Assembly (NCBI GenBank): GCA_036435485.1
Contig: CM071600.1
Span: 56,851,546 to 56,915,545, forward strand
Length of the DNA: 64,000 nt
DNA from: Saposhnikovia divaricata
Lineage: Eukaryota > Streptophyta > Magnoliopsida > Apiales > Apiaceae
Direction of reading: 5' to 3'
Of the stretch, positions 47,201-57,527 are shown one piece after another. The number at the start of each line of letters is the position of its first letter. The stretch's first letter is position 1. Position numbers and translations under genes: made by a program. The notes beneath the pieces are model-generated. The model was not told the origin of the DNA, made no database searches, and saw nothing but the letters and a program-made list of their open reading frames with translations.

Positions 47201-47582
47201 ATTGGTGTCCTGGCAAAGTAAAAAGCAACATACAGTATCTACTTCTACTGCTGAAGCTGAGTACATTGCTGCTGGAAGCTGTGTAGCTCAAATACTGTGG
47301 ATGAGGAACCAATTGAAGGATTATGGCATGGAGCACAAGAAAATTCCAATCATGTGTGACAACACAAGTGCCATTGCCATAACCAACAATCCTGTAGATC
47401 ACTCAAGAACCAAGCATATTGACATCAGGTATCATTTCATAAGAGAACATGTCGAGGAGGGGACTGTGGAGCTACATTTTGTGCCCACAATGCAACAAAT
47501 TGCAGATATATTCACCAAACCTCTTGATGAAGTAACATTCAATAGGTTGGTTGGTGAATTGGGAATGCTTAACACAAGTTAG
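44229..47582 (+). pseudogene. Copia pol: protease, integrase, RT, RNase H, with one in-frame stop
   Basis: Enzymes for copying and inserting the element. The frame is -1 relative to gag, overlaps its end (44229-44250) and lacks an ATG there, so a frameshift or other recoding is implied. Domains in order: protease WVLDSGASRHMTG; integrase zinc region (HKKLSHLN... CEACEMGK) and core (HMDLFGPV, IRSDNGTEFKN, QQNGVVERKNRTL); RT with VFQMDVKSAFLNG and catalytic YVDDIIFG; RNase H with DSDYAG, STAEAEYIA and TKHIDIRYHF. A TAG at 46704-46706 cuts the frame just after the RT palm; the same frame resumes and ends naturally at 47582. About 1,118 codons in all. All catalytic residues checked are present. 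Confidence 0.93.
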
Positions 47583-49415
47583 TAAAGCCTTCTATCTGTA
47601 AAATCCATGTTTATGTTTGTATGTGCAAGCTAATCAATCATTATGTGCTTAGACTTTAATATGCCTAATTAATGATTGTTATAGGTTGCATATAGTGTGA
47701 TTTTGCATGAATTCATTGTGTTTTAAGTGTCTTCTATAGCACAAATCTGTGAATTTATGCTTGTTAGATTGCATGATCATAGGGGGAGTTAAATTCATAA
47801 TAGTCTAAATATTGCATGATTTTTAGATGAATTTACCTGTGTTTTTCATGTAATTAGAGGCCTTAGAATTATCAAGGAATGTTTTAATTATGTCATATAT
47901 TAAAATCCTTGAATTGATATTTATATTAATTTGACAAAATTAATTGTTGAGTTTTTCAAAGAAAAATTGTCAAATTATTCTAAGTATCTTCAAAATTTCG
48001 AGTTAGTCTCTATCTCGAAACTCATGTAGAAATTCGACTTGAATTTCGACTTGAGCTTCCAGGGTGAAGTTTTGAAAATTCTAAGTCTGGGAAGAATTTC
48101 GAGTTAGTACCTATCTCGAAATTCATCTCGAAATTCGACTTAGAGTTCGAGTTCGAGTTACCAGTGTGCCTAGTTCTATCTTCAAAATATTCGAGATAAA
48201 GTCTATCTCGAATTTTATCTCTAAGGTTGAGATGAGGTTTCCATTAAGGGAATATTTTGAAAAGAACTGAGAATTAACTTCGAGTTAGTCTATCTCGAAC
48301 TTTATCTCGAAGTTCGACTTGATGTTCGAGATAGAGTTCTTAGTCTATCTCGAAACTCAACTCGAATTTCGACTTGGTGTTCGAGATAGAGTTCTCAGTT
48401 AAGCTAAAGGGAATTTTTCGAGTTACACTCCTAACTCGAAACATATCTTGAATTACCCTGGACTTTTTGATTCAAGGAAGTATTTTTGAAAGAATTTGAG
48501 ATTAACTTCGAGTTAACTTCTATCTCGAACTTTATCTCGAAGTTCGACTTGATGTTCGAGATAGAGTACTTAGTCTATCTCGAAACTCAACTCGAATTTC
48601 GACTTGATGTTCGAGATAGACTCTAACTCGAAAAGTATCTTGAATTTTCTGTTTTTCCAAGTTTACTACAAATCAATAATGTTCAAGATAGTATTTCCCT
48701 ATAGTTTCTGCTGTAATTTTGGTTAAAGTGCTTCTTTGTGCATATTTGTTCGAGTTAACTTCTATCTCGAACTTTATCTCGAAGTTCGACTTGATGTTCG
48801 AGATAGAAAAGTTCGAGATAGAAAAGTTCGAGATAGAGTTCGACTTAGATGTCCCCTGTATGGACTTAGTACTTTTCACATTTTTTTAACAGGGACATTT
48901 TTGTCATTTCTTATTCACCTATATATACATCTCTAACTCGATGCCTAAATTCACTTTACCTAATTCTAATTTTCAGCAGCCGTTTCACAAGAACAGTGCG
49001 ATTTCACTAATTACATACCTTTGATCCTTGTTTTTGTGATTAAACTCGTTCTAATCACGAATTACTGCCGATTTGTTGACTGCTATTATCTGTGTTAACC
49101 TTAATCTTTGTGTTACTGTGTTTTGTGAACATTCATACACGCGCATATACATACACACGAACACATATTGTTTGTGTACTGTTCATAAACACGATTCCAT
49201 TTTCTCCATCTATAAACACACACGATTCCACTGGTATACACAAGAAATAGTAATTGGTTGTTGAATTGAATCCCGTAGTTTGATTTCTCAGATTCCATTT
49301 GGTGTTCTTGAAAAATTAAAAGGGTTACAATTCTCTTTTGTAATTCGGAAAATTAATTGTTTTTCAAAATAAAAATAAAAATTCACATCTTTTAAAAGAA
49401 AAACATTTAATCAAA
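47583..49415 (+). other. Repeat-rich spacer between pol and the third ORF
   Basis: 1.8 kb without a coding frame. Between about 47995 and 48850 it is packed with CTATCTCGAA (at least eight), its reverse complement TTCGAGATAG (at least seven) and TTCGACTTG, arranged in loose higher-order units. The opposed words could pair into many RNA hairpins. Downstream lies a possible TATA box (48919-48928) and a leader-like, CA-rich stretch to the ATG of the third ORF. Confidence 0.8.
48919..48928 (+). promoter_or_regulatory. Possible internal TATA box before the third ORF
   Basis: CTATATATAC, about 490 bp before the third ORF's ATG and followed by sequence that looks like an untranslated leader. It suggests, but does not show, an internal promoter. 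Confidence 0.35.
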
Positions 49416-52400
49416 ATGGCTCACCAATTTTCCCTTGCTAAAAACAATTTTTACAATATTTCTACGGAAATTGGTGATCAACTCCCGCGGTTTAAGTTTT
49501 GGATACGATTTCTCAATTTGTATTCCAAAGCTAGCCAAGCTTTTACCGCTAAACCTACACTAGTACATGATGCTTTACAGCAATTATGGACTAGTGCGGT
49601 TACTTTTGGGAGTAAATCAACCCCCTACGGTTTCAGGTTTACCTTAGCGGGTCAGGAATATGAGGTGACAGAACAAATTGTCAACAGAGTTCTAGGATTC
49701 CCCATTAAAGATGCCTATGATCCAGAACCTACTGCTGCAGAACGCCTCAGATTCTTTGAAGAAATTGGATGTTATCCTACAAAAGGCCCAATCACGGGAA
49801 ATATCCAAAAGCAATTCTTCCATGCGGAATGGAATTACTTTTTCGAGGCCATCACAAGATGTTTTCGGGCACGCGAAAAAGACTTTCATCAAATTCCGAT
49901 TCCCATGCAAACCTTTGCAGTAGCCCTAGCAAGAGAACTGGATATAAACTATGGACGCATAGTTCTCTCTGAGATAGTGGCCTCAATGGGATCCCTTGCA
50001 AGCAGAGACCTCTCTACCACTGATGTCGTCTGTTGGTTTCCTCGGTTTCTTCAAATGCTAATCAATGACTTAATACCGAAGGATGCTCTTGCTATTCGAC
50101 AGGGATTTGCCAGAAGCCCCACATCTGAATCGCTAGGGATGGGTACTAAGTCACTTGCAACCATTGCTAATCAGGATAAACATCAAGGTAAACCTATGTC
50201 TACTCCTGAAAATATTCAAATGTGGCTTAGATATGATGCAGGAGTTACCAATTTGGAGGCATCATCACAAGTCTCATCACATGCTCAAAATCCATCTGTT
50301 CATGCTGAGGCATTTGATGAGATTCCGGATGAGGAAACCGATGATGCACAAGGTAATCAATCAGGTAATCTCTCTATGCATACTATTCATTCCTCCTCCT
50401 ATGTTTCTGATTCCGCGACCCGAGAGACTGCTAACCCGCAGGATCTATCCCAGGGTAAGAGCCATATTTCTGACTCTGAGTCTGATACACATTCCTATTC
50501 TTTATCACCCCTGTTAACGGAAGTCAGAAAACCAGCACGTATATTTATACAAGATGATGAGGAGAATGAACCCGAAGAGCAGCAACTTTTTCGCAAGAAA
50601 GCCAAACTTTTCCACGCTGCTACTTCACAACCACAGTCAAACCCTAGCGTGTCACACGCAACCACTCCACCTCACGCGAGTGGTTCACCCCTTGAACATT
50701 CTGCACATAGGGATTTTGATTTTGGTAAGGATGATGTGCCTCTTGATGATACTGTTGCTTCAAGAGGACATGAAGTATTAAAAACTTCAGCCGTACCTTC
50801 ACCGGTACGTACTGATGCTGCAAAGAGGATCGGTTCTGATGTCGTACAAGGACACTTTGCAGCCTCTCAGACTGAGATTCCAACTCAGGAACAAACAGAA
50901 TTTGATCCCATAACTGTCAACAACATTTCTTATCAAGTTTCTGCAGGTACTGCTTCACTTTTTGGATCAGTCATTGAAGACATACACGAGCGTGAGACAG
51001 GGAGTGTGTGTGAGAGGTTAGGGAGAGAGGGACCTTCATTTTTAAGGCCCGAAACCGAGCGCCAAATACCAACAGAACGCGTATTAGAGCGAGGTCACCT
51101 AAACCAAACACCGTCCCTTAATACTGAAAATTTTGATACTCGTATGACTTCAATGGAAAATCAGATGAGGCAGTTCGGGCAGACAATGGGGCAGTTCGGG
51201 GTCAATATTGGAAACAACCAAAGGGCTCTAGACGACTACGCAGCAAGAATGGCAAGTCAAGCTACAGCTTTTGATGATTTGACAAATAAGGTCAATGACT
51301 TGGGCCATGCTGGAGGTGTCTTGGGACGCACAATCAATGAGAGGATGGGGGCATTGGAGTCTACAATGCATACAATGATTGTGGAGATTAGTAGAATGAT
51401 GTTCGCAGTCAGAAGTTTTGTGCCCCCGGAGTGCTTCGAGTCGGAACAACCTCCCCCCGATGCTGGAGCAGGTGGTGCAGGTGGTGCTAGTGGAGCGGGA
51501 GCCTCTGGTTCTGGTTTTGGAGGTTCCTATGCAGCTGGTGGATCTGAAGACCATGGTGGAGCTCAGGATAACTCACCTAAGGGGGAGAGTGGAAAGGAGA
51601 CGAGACAGCAGGCAGTTCACATCGAAGAAATTGAAGAACCCGCTGATCTTGTTAAGGAACCAGAAATTGAGCCTGCTGTTGCTGAAGAGGCTCTGAGGAG
51701 GAGAAAGGGTAAGGCAATAATGGTTGAAGAAGATGAACCAGTTATTGACCTGAGTCATCAGGACACAGTACAGGAGGTACTAGACTCAGATTCTGATATG
51801 GAAGACGTACCTTTCGCACATGCTGTTAAGCGATCTTTGAAGGAACAAGGTGGAGGTGCTGGTATGTCTTTCGGAATGCCTGAAGAAGATCCTGTTGATG
51901 AAGAAACCCTGCAGTCTCAACAGTTAGCCTTGGAACAAGCTCAGTTCCATAAAATGAAGATGATGCAAGAACATGCTGCGTTCCTAGAACAGAAGGTGGA
52001 GCTACAAGGGAAGCAGTATGAGTATGAGCTTGCAAGGCTAGCCAATCCTCAAGTTGATCTGGACAAAAGAAGGATAGGGCAGAAATGGGATGAAGCAAAG
52101 AAGATAATGATGGGACCATGTGCAAAAGGAGTTCATAACAAGGATGCAGATGATCTGTTCTACAACTTGAATTTGCAGAATCCAATGACTGGGGACTATA
52201 TAAATGCTTTGAAGAGATTAATTTCTAAAGTCAGGGTTGGATACAATGCAAATCTTAAGGAGTGGCAGGTTATCTTGTCTTTGGTAGAAGGAGTCCCAAC
52301 ATCTTTCCTATTTGTGGATGACCAATTCATAATGAGAAGATCTGCGTCAGAGTTGTTCTTGCTAGCGACTAAAATTCAGTACTCTCAATCTGAGGAGCTA

Positions 52401-53444
52401 AGCATTCTGTACAGGGATCAGTTAATGCAGCTAGCAGAGGACAAGGGTCCAGAATTCTCAGCTTATCCAAATTTTGTCCGGATGGTGGTTCAAGGAAAGA
52501 TGAAGAGGGTGAGCATGGAGGAAAAGGACTTAATGGAACTTTCAGTGGAATCTCTTAAAGCTGTATGTAGACAAATGATGGGTAAGGGATTCGCCTCTGA
52601 GCTTAAAGATAAATCCGTGAGGATCATTGAAAGAGTCATATTCTTGAAGAGCAATGAGGTGTGGAAGTGTGATGTCATTGCTCCAAACCCTCTCGACAAC
52701 GTGAAGATTGAGCCGGAGCTGATAGAACAGAAATGGAATATTCTTCAAGCAATGAAGAATGTAGATGAAGCTTTGACTCTTCCTTCTGGAGAACTGGAAC
52801 AAGGAGAAATAAGGGAGGCAGTTGGCGTTCCAGGGAAAGATAGTGTATACTGGATACACTCTTATGCTGATGATACAGCTGATGCCTTAGCATACATAGA
52901 TGCAGACCAGAAACAAACACTCTTGCATATGAGTAGATAATGGCTGCTACAGACTCAAGATGCTGCATTTCTAGAGAAAGTGTTATATGTGTTCAAATGG
53001 GGTGAAGTGGAAGACAAGTTTGTTGAAGAAAAGCAGAGACTCGTGAGTTACCTGTCTGAAGTAGTGGTGGAAAAGAAGCAAATGGAGCGAGATGCGGCTA
53101 GTGTCCACAATACTAACCGTGTCAAGGGCTACCCCAAGATGATCTATTGTCAGTTTAAAGCTGATAAAACTCATTGGAAATCTCAGCTCATCATGAAGAA
53201 CTTTGAGGATATTCCAAAGATCAGGACTACTCAGGAGGTGGACAAACTCAGAAGGCTTTTTAAACATCCTTATCCAGAGCCCAAGAACCCTCTAGAAATG
53301 GAAGCTGTAAGTCTGTTGAATGCTAGGTGGAAGCAGCTTAAAGATCCAGTATACAAGAAAGAAAAGCAGCAGAAGGAGAAGCTCAAAAGGCAGAAAGAAG
53401 AGAGAGACCAAGCTGCTGAAGCTAGAAAGAGGAAACGGAATTAG
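49416..53444 (+). CDS. Third ORF of the copia element, 1,174 codons then a stop and 167 more in frame
   Basis: Function unknown. It occupies the position of the so-called envelope-like ORF of SIRE elements. The frame is open from ATG 49416 to a TAA at 52938-52940, then in the same frame to 53444, so the TAA looks secondary. Residues 1-230 form a globular part (RFKFWIRFLNLYSKAS, YEVTEQIVNRVLGFP, EWNYFFEAITRCF, VVCWFPRFLQMLI) resembling a domain seen in other plant retroelement extra ORFs. Residues about 240-560 are Ser/Glu/Pro-rich and probably disordered. About 575-670 is a coiled-coil-like segment, then a Gly/Ala run (679-710), an acidic stretch with VIDL (776-779) and a second helical part. 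The extreme C-terminus is Lys/Arg-rich (ARKRKRN). I see no signal peptide and no 20-residue hydrophobic segment. Confidence 0.85.
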
Positions 53445-53772
53445 GGTTAAAGGTCAGAGTGGTGTGAACTTGAAGTTGGAAAAACTTCATGTCTTTCGGT
53501 TGCTTTAACTCACTTGAGGAAAATTCACCTTAGAGTGAATCCAATAAGGTGATACAAGTTTGACCAAAAGATATGAAATAATCCAGGTGATAGGAATCAC
53601 TCAAATGATCTTTAATTCGAGGTTCGAATTCTGTTTCTAGTTTTTGTGTTCATTGTATTGTTTTCAAGTTCTTTTCAATTGTATATTATTCAAGACTGTA
53701 ATGTTAATTATCTTTTCTCGTCTCATTGTTTAGTTGAGTTATCCTTCATTAATTTGAATGTCATTGTTAGAC

Positions 53773-53790
53773 AATCAAATTGGGGGAGAT
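53773..53790 (+). other. Polypurine tract of the copia element
   Basis: A TTGGGGGAGAT-type purine run directly before the 3' LTR; primes plus-strand synthesis. Confidence 0.85.
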
Positions 53791-54881
53791 TGAAAGGCAG
53801 AGTGTATAAACTTGTAACACTATAACTAATGTAACTCAAACTAAAGGAAAAGATACTTAACCAGAAGACAATCAAGAACAGGAAGTCACAAGAAATCAAC
53901 ACTAAATGAAGACAAGGTAATTGATACAATTAAACATGCTAACTATGATCAAGCCAAGAAGAAATCATTGAGAGAAGTTCAAGTTAAAGTTGTTCATGCC
54001 TCAGTGATTCGATAAATCAAGAATCAAGATCATAACTATCAGTATCAACAAGACCAATTGATTTCAAGTGAAGAAGAAGGAAAGCAAATATTGGAAAGCC
54101 AAATTATTCAGTGAATATGGTAATTTATTCAAGAAGCAGAAACACTATCAAGACTAGTCACTTATGAACCAGACCATTGCATCAAGTGTCAGGACATTGA
54201 TAGCAAGTTTATGTCAGTAATAAAGAACCATGTTCAAGAGCTTGTTGAAGAATAAAGAAGACATGAAGATATCACAAGTTCAAGATGTGCATTGAAGTTT
54301 CAAGTTGAAGACCAGAATATTTTCTAAGTACTAAATGTTCTGGATGGCTAAGTAGAAATTCTCAAGTAGAAGTTCTACTTAGGAATTTCGAGATAGCCAA
54401 GTAGAAGTTCCACTTAGGAATTTCGAGATAGCCAAGTAGAAATTCTCAAGTAGAAGTTCTACTTAGGTGCAGCTTCAACATGACACATGGCATCTTCTGA
54501 TTGGCAGATTTCCAAGCTTTCAAGATAAGGCAAGAATTATGTGGACATCATTGGGCCACGTACATCTTAGTCTTTGAAGACTACAGGACATAGATTACAT
54601 GTAGTATAAATAGAAGTACTTGTGTAATGTTTTAGTTAGTGAGCAATTCTAGAGAAAAACACAAGAGAAAAAGAGAGAGTGCATTCACAGAGCTTAGTAT
54701 CATTCACTTCTCTCTCAACTTCTGTTATACTTTGTAATGAATGTTGTAGCAACCCTTTCAAGTTATATATAAAGAAATATATTCCTTGAATCTGTGTGTT
54801 CATTTATTGCATCGTTTTTATTGCCTCTCATATTCGAAAAGTTGTATTCACCCCCCCTCTACAACACATTTGGACCTAACA
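53791..54881 (+). repeat. 3' LTR of the copia element
   Basis: 1,091 bp. I found no difference from the 5' LTR by eye. A chance minus-strand frame crosses its start and is not a gene. Confidence 0.93.
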
Positions 54882-55545
54882 TGAGATCTCTGACTTGCAA
54901 TTTGGGAGAGTAATACCCGAAAACATTTTCTTACTACTTGCTGTACTGAGCAGCTGTGCCAGAACTTCACCAACCAAATTAAAGAGCAAAGGAGATAATG
55001 GGTCCCCTTGTCTAAGACCTCGTTTAGGAGAGAATTCATTTGTATTGAACCATTCACTAGAATTGAGATTTTTGCTGATTCAAAGATTGACCTCATCCAC
55101 ACAATCCATCTGCTATCAAAGTTCATGCAATCCAGAACCTGATACGAGAAGTCCCAGTTTACAGTGTCGAAAGCTTTCTCGAAGTCCAATTTCAAGATTA
55201 CTCCTTCACTTTTGTTTGTCTCCCTTGTATGAAAGCTGATTGAGTGTCTGATACAAGAACGTTCATCACTTTTTTGAGCCTTCTAGCTAGGACTTTAGTA
55301 AGCAACTTCATTACCGCATTCATTAAACTAATTGGCCTGAAATCTGCCGGCGTTTTTGCATTACCAGTCATCTGAATTAAGGCTATAAAGGAGGAGTTAC
55401 ATCCCTTAGGAATAAGACCGGTGGAGTAAAAACATTTGAAAAAATCTACTATATCATTTTTTTATAACACTCCAAAGTGATCTGAGAACACCCGCATTAA
55501 GACCATCCGGGCCTGGAGTTTTTGACAAATCTGTGTCCTTCAATG
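54882..55545 (-). pseudogene. LINE 5' fragment: start of RT
   Basis: Minus strand. The fragment holds the first RT motifs, including KLDFEKAFDTVNWDF and MNFDSRWIVWM, and further upstream the SKTPGPDG-like start of the LINE RT. Several stops and frameshifts are present. The endonuclease domain normally upstream is missing, so the LINE was 5'-truncated on insertion, near 55545. It continues into 39786-40017 across the TGAGA duplication. Confidence 0.87.
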
Positions 55546-55785
55546 CTTCTTAATATGAATTACTATATAATGAGGTGTCCAATGTTAGAGCTGATTGTAA
55601 GGGACACTATAAATAGAGCTCTGAAATTTGAAACTACACTTGCTGCGCCGATTTTACTGGATTCAATAAAGGAGAATACGACAGAAAAGGATTCGGTTAT
55701 TAAATTAGAAACTCTCCCGAAATCTTAAGGTTGATAGAAGACAGAATTATCTGTATAACAAGAAGTACTTTTTTTATATATTATA
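55546..55785. other. Sequence between the LINE 5' end and the hAT-like right end
   Basis: No supported gene; a 68-codon plus-strand frame around 55522-55728 crosses the LINE junction and shows no conserved motif. Confidence 0.4.
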
Positions 55786-55925
55786 TAAATTCGGTTTTTT
55801 TTCGGTTTTTCAGTTAATCGCGGTTAAAAACCGAAAAACCGAATTTTAGAAAAAAGTAAAATAAAAAACCGAACCGAAATTTCAATTTCGGTTATTCGGT
55901 TAACCGGACCGAATACTCACCCCTA
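55786..55925 (-). mobile_element. hAT-like transposon end (right)
   Basis: On the minus strand it starts TAGGGGTGAGTATTCGGT and continues with CCGAA/TTCGG words, mirroring the end at 31581. The inverted pair brackets about 24.3 kb that includes the LINE and both LTR elements. Confidence 0.55.
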
Positions 55926-55945
55926 GGTACATTAGTGGAATGGTG

Positions 55946-56020
55946 CTGCCTATTGTTAATTTGACTTCATAGCTAAGTAGGGATGTACAAATTTGACTTC
56001 ATAGCTAAGTAGGGATGTAC
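55946..56020. repeat. 32-bp tandem duplication
   Basis: Two copies of a unit containing TTTGACTTCATAGCTAAG followed by TAGGGATGTAC. It overlaps the start of the next hAT-like element, so one copy of its terminus is duplicated. Confidence 0.8.
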
Positions 56021-56110
56021 AAAAAATTCTTTGGGTAAGGTTTTTTTTGGACCTTAAAAAATTCGGGCTTTTTAATAATTGCGTCGGGTCGGGCCTTTAT
56101 TCCGGCTTTC

Positions 56111-56112
<2 letters not shown>

Positions 56113-56174
<62 letters not shown>
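56113..56174. repeat. (AT)n microsatellite, about 62 bp
   Basis: Pure AT dinucleotide run immediately before the Stowaway MITE. Confidence 0.95.
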
Positions 56175-56177
<3 letters not shown>

Positions 56178-56179
<2 letters not shown>

Positions 56180-56409
56180 CCCTCCGTCCCGAATTATAAG
56201 ACCTTCTTACTTTTTCACGCATTTCAATGTGCTCGGACCGGGTACTTGTGAATTATATTTTTAATTTTTTTTTTATTTGTATAAAAATATATAATCTGTA
56301 TTTTTATACAAAATAAAAAAAATCAAATATGTTATTTATAAGTACCCCATCCAAGCACATTGAAATGCATGAAAAAAGAAGAGTGTCAAACAAAATGGGA
56401 CGGAGGTAG
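56178..56409. mobile_element. Stowaway-type MITE (232 bp)
   Basis: The terminal motif CCTCCGTCCC occurs at both ends in inverted orientation, with TA at 56176-56177 and 56410-56411 as the target duplication. The arms pair over about 100 bp (CATTTCAATGTGCT and its complement). Stowaway elements are moved by Tc1/mariner-type transposases. Confidence 0.88.
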
Positions 56410-56530
56410 TAATATTTTTGAAATTACTAAAAATATTAAATATTTTTAGATTTTTTTTCCATAAAACATAGGTTTTTTATCCGGGCTTTTGTAACTTATA
56501 TATTAATATTTTTGAAATTATTAAAATATT

Positions 56531-57273
56531 GGGAAAATAAATTTAATCGTCCATGAACTATTGTTGTTTTATTATTTAGATTCCTGAACAAAAGATTCTA
56601 TATTTAAGATTATATACCTTTTTAATTGTTTGATTTAAGTCTTTCCGTTAAAAAATGACTAACAAACGTTTATTTAACTGGAATCTGGAAATTGTCCAGA
56701 AACCGGCCACTATATTCGGACCAACAAAAATCCGGCCACATGTAAAACAGTCTCCCTTACGAACAATCACGACCCATAATTACATCAAAATCCATTCACA
56801 ATAACAACAAAATTTGGTGACACATCCATTTTCCAGCGAACCAAAAACAATCCCAAAAATTTTGAAAAATTATATAACCCTCCAACTACATGGATCGATA
56901 CGTATATACAAGCAAAACATTCAAATGATTACATAAAAATAAATTCCGGTCACAATCAAGAACTCCGGTGATGCCGAAAATTAAATATCTCCAGAACTTG
57001 ATTTTGATGATGGGGTGGATAGTGGGTTGTTTTGGATATTTATACGCTCGATTTGGATACCAAAATCACCATGAAAAGTCGGTTTGATTTTGCGTTTGGT
57101 GAAGAACTAAGATTCCAATTAAGTAAGATTGTAACGTCCGTTAGAATCTTTTTAACGGAAGGACTTAAATCAGAAAAATTGAAAAGTTAAATTACGTTAA
57201 ATATGGAATCTTTTGTTAATGGACCTAAACAATAAAACAGTAATAGTTCAGGAACGATAAAATTTATTTTCCC
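56531..57273. mobile_element. MULE-like foldback element (743 bp)
   Basis: Inverted arms start GGGAAAATAAATTT on both sides and stay alignable for about 150 bp (AACTATT, TTTTATT, AAAAGATTC, ACTTAA). No clear 9-bp duplication was seen, so the superfamily is assigned by similarity to the other GGG-ended elements in the window. Confidence 0.6.
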
Positions 57274-57527
57274 AAAGATAATTTATATTTTTTAATTTTA
57301 TCTATGAAAAATCAGGATTTTATCTGGGTTTTTAAAAAACCCGGATCGGGCCGGACCGGGATTTTATCCGGACTTTTTAAAGGATCGGGTTTTATCCGGG
57401 ATTCAGGAAAAATAGGAGGCTCATCTTAGAATTACGGGTTGGGCTTTTTTCGAACCGGGACTTTTCGAGATTTTTTACGAATCGGATCGGGACGAATTTC
57501 GAATTTCACGCTTTTTGAACTTCTCTA

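Larger units (their letters stand above)
40018..54881 (+). mobile_element. Large Ty1/copia element (SIRE/Maximus-like) with a third ORF
   Basis: Complete 14,864-bp element in the LINE. LTRs at 40018-41108 and 53791-54881 (1,091 bp each; TGAAAGGCAG...CCTAACA) look identical by eye. TSD TGAGA at 40013-40017 and 54882-54886. Plus-strand order: LTR, tRNA-iMet primer site, leader, gag, pol in copia order (protease, integrase, RT, RNase H), a 1.8-kb repeat-rich spacer, a roughly 1,340-codon extra ORF, polypurine tract, LTR. Typical copia elements are 5-6 kb; the size, double zinc knuckle in gag and extra downstream ORF fit SIRE/Maximus. Pol and the extra ORF each have one in-frame stop, so this copy is probably non-autonomous. 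Confidence 0.93.
56010..57527. mobile_element. hAT-like MITE with nested insertions
   Basis: The left end TAGGGATGTACAAAAA and inverted right end TAGAGAAGTTCAAAAA match at 13 of 16 bases. Next to each end lies sequence with CGGG/CCCG words (GGGTCGGGCC; CCCGATCC), typical subterminal repeats. Inside are an (AT)n run, a Stowaway element and a MULE-like foldback, so most of the length is secondary insertion. No duplication was found at its ends. Confidence 0.45.

Noticed and set aside
49416..53444. Third copia ORF as a true envelope glycoprotein gene
   Set aside because: No signal peptide, membrane-spanning segment or clear glycoprotein layout is visible. The position alone is not enough.
53723..53929. 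Minus-strand ORF across the start of the 3' LTR, and its partner at 39692-40156
   Set aside because: They share a segment because both run through the copia LTR. The FADD part of the second belongs to the LINE.
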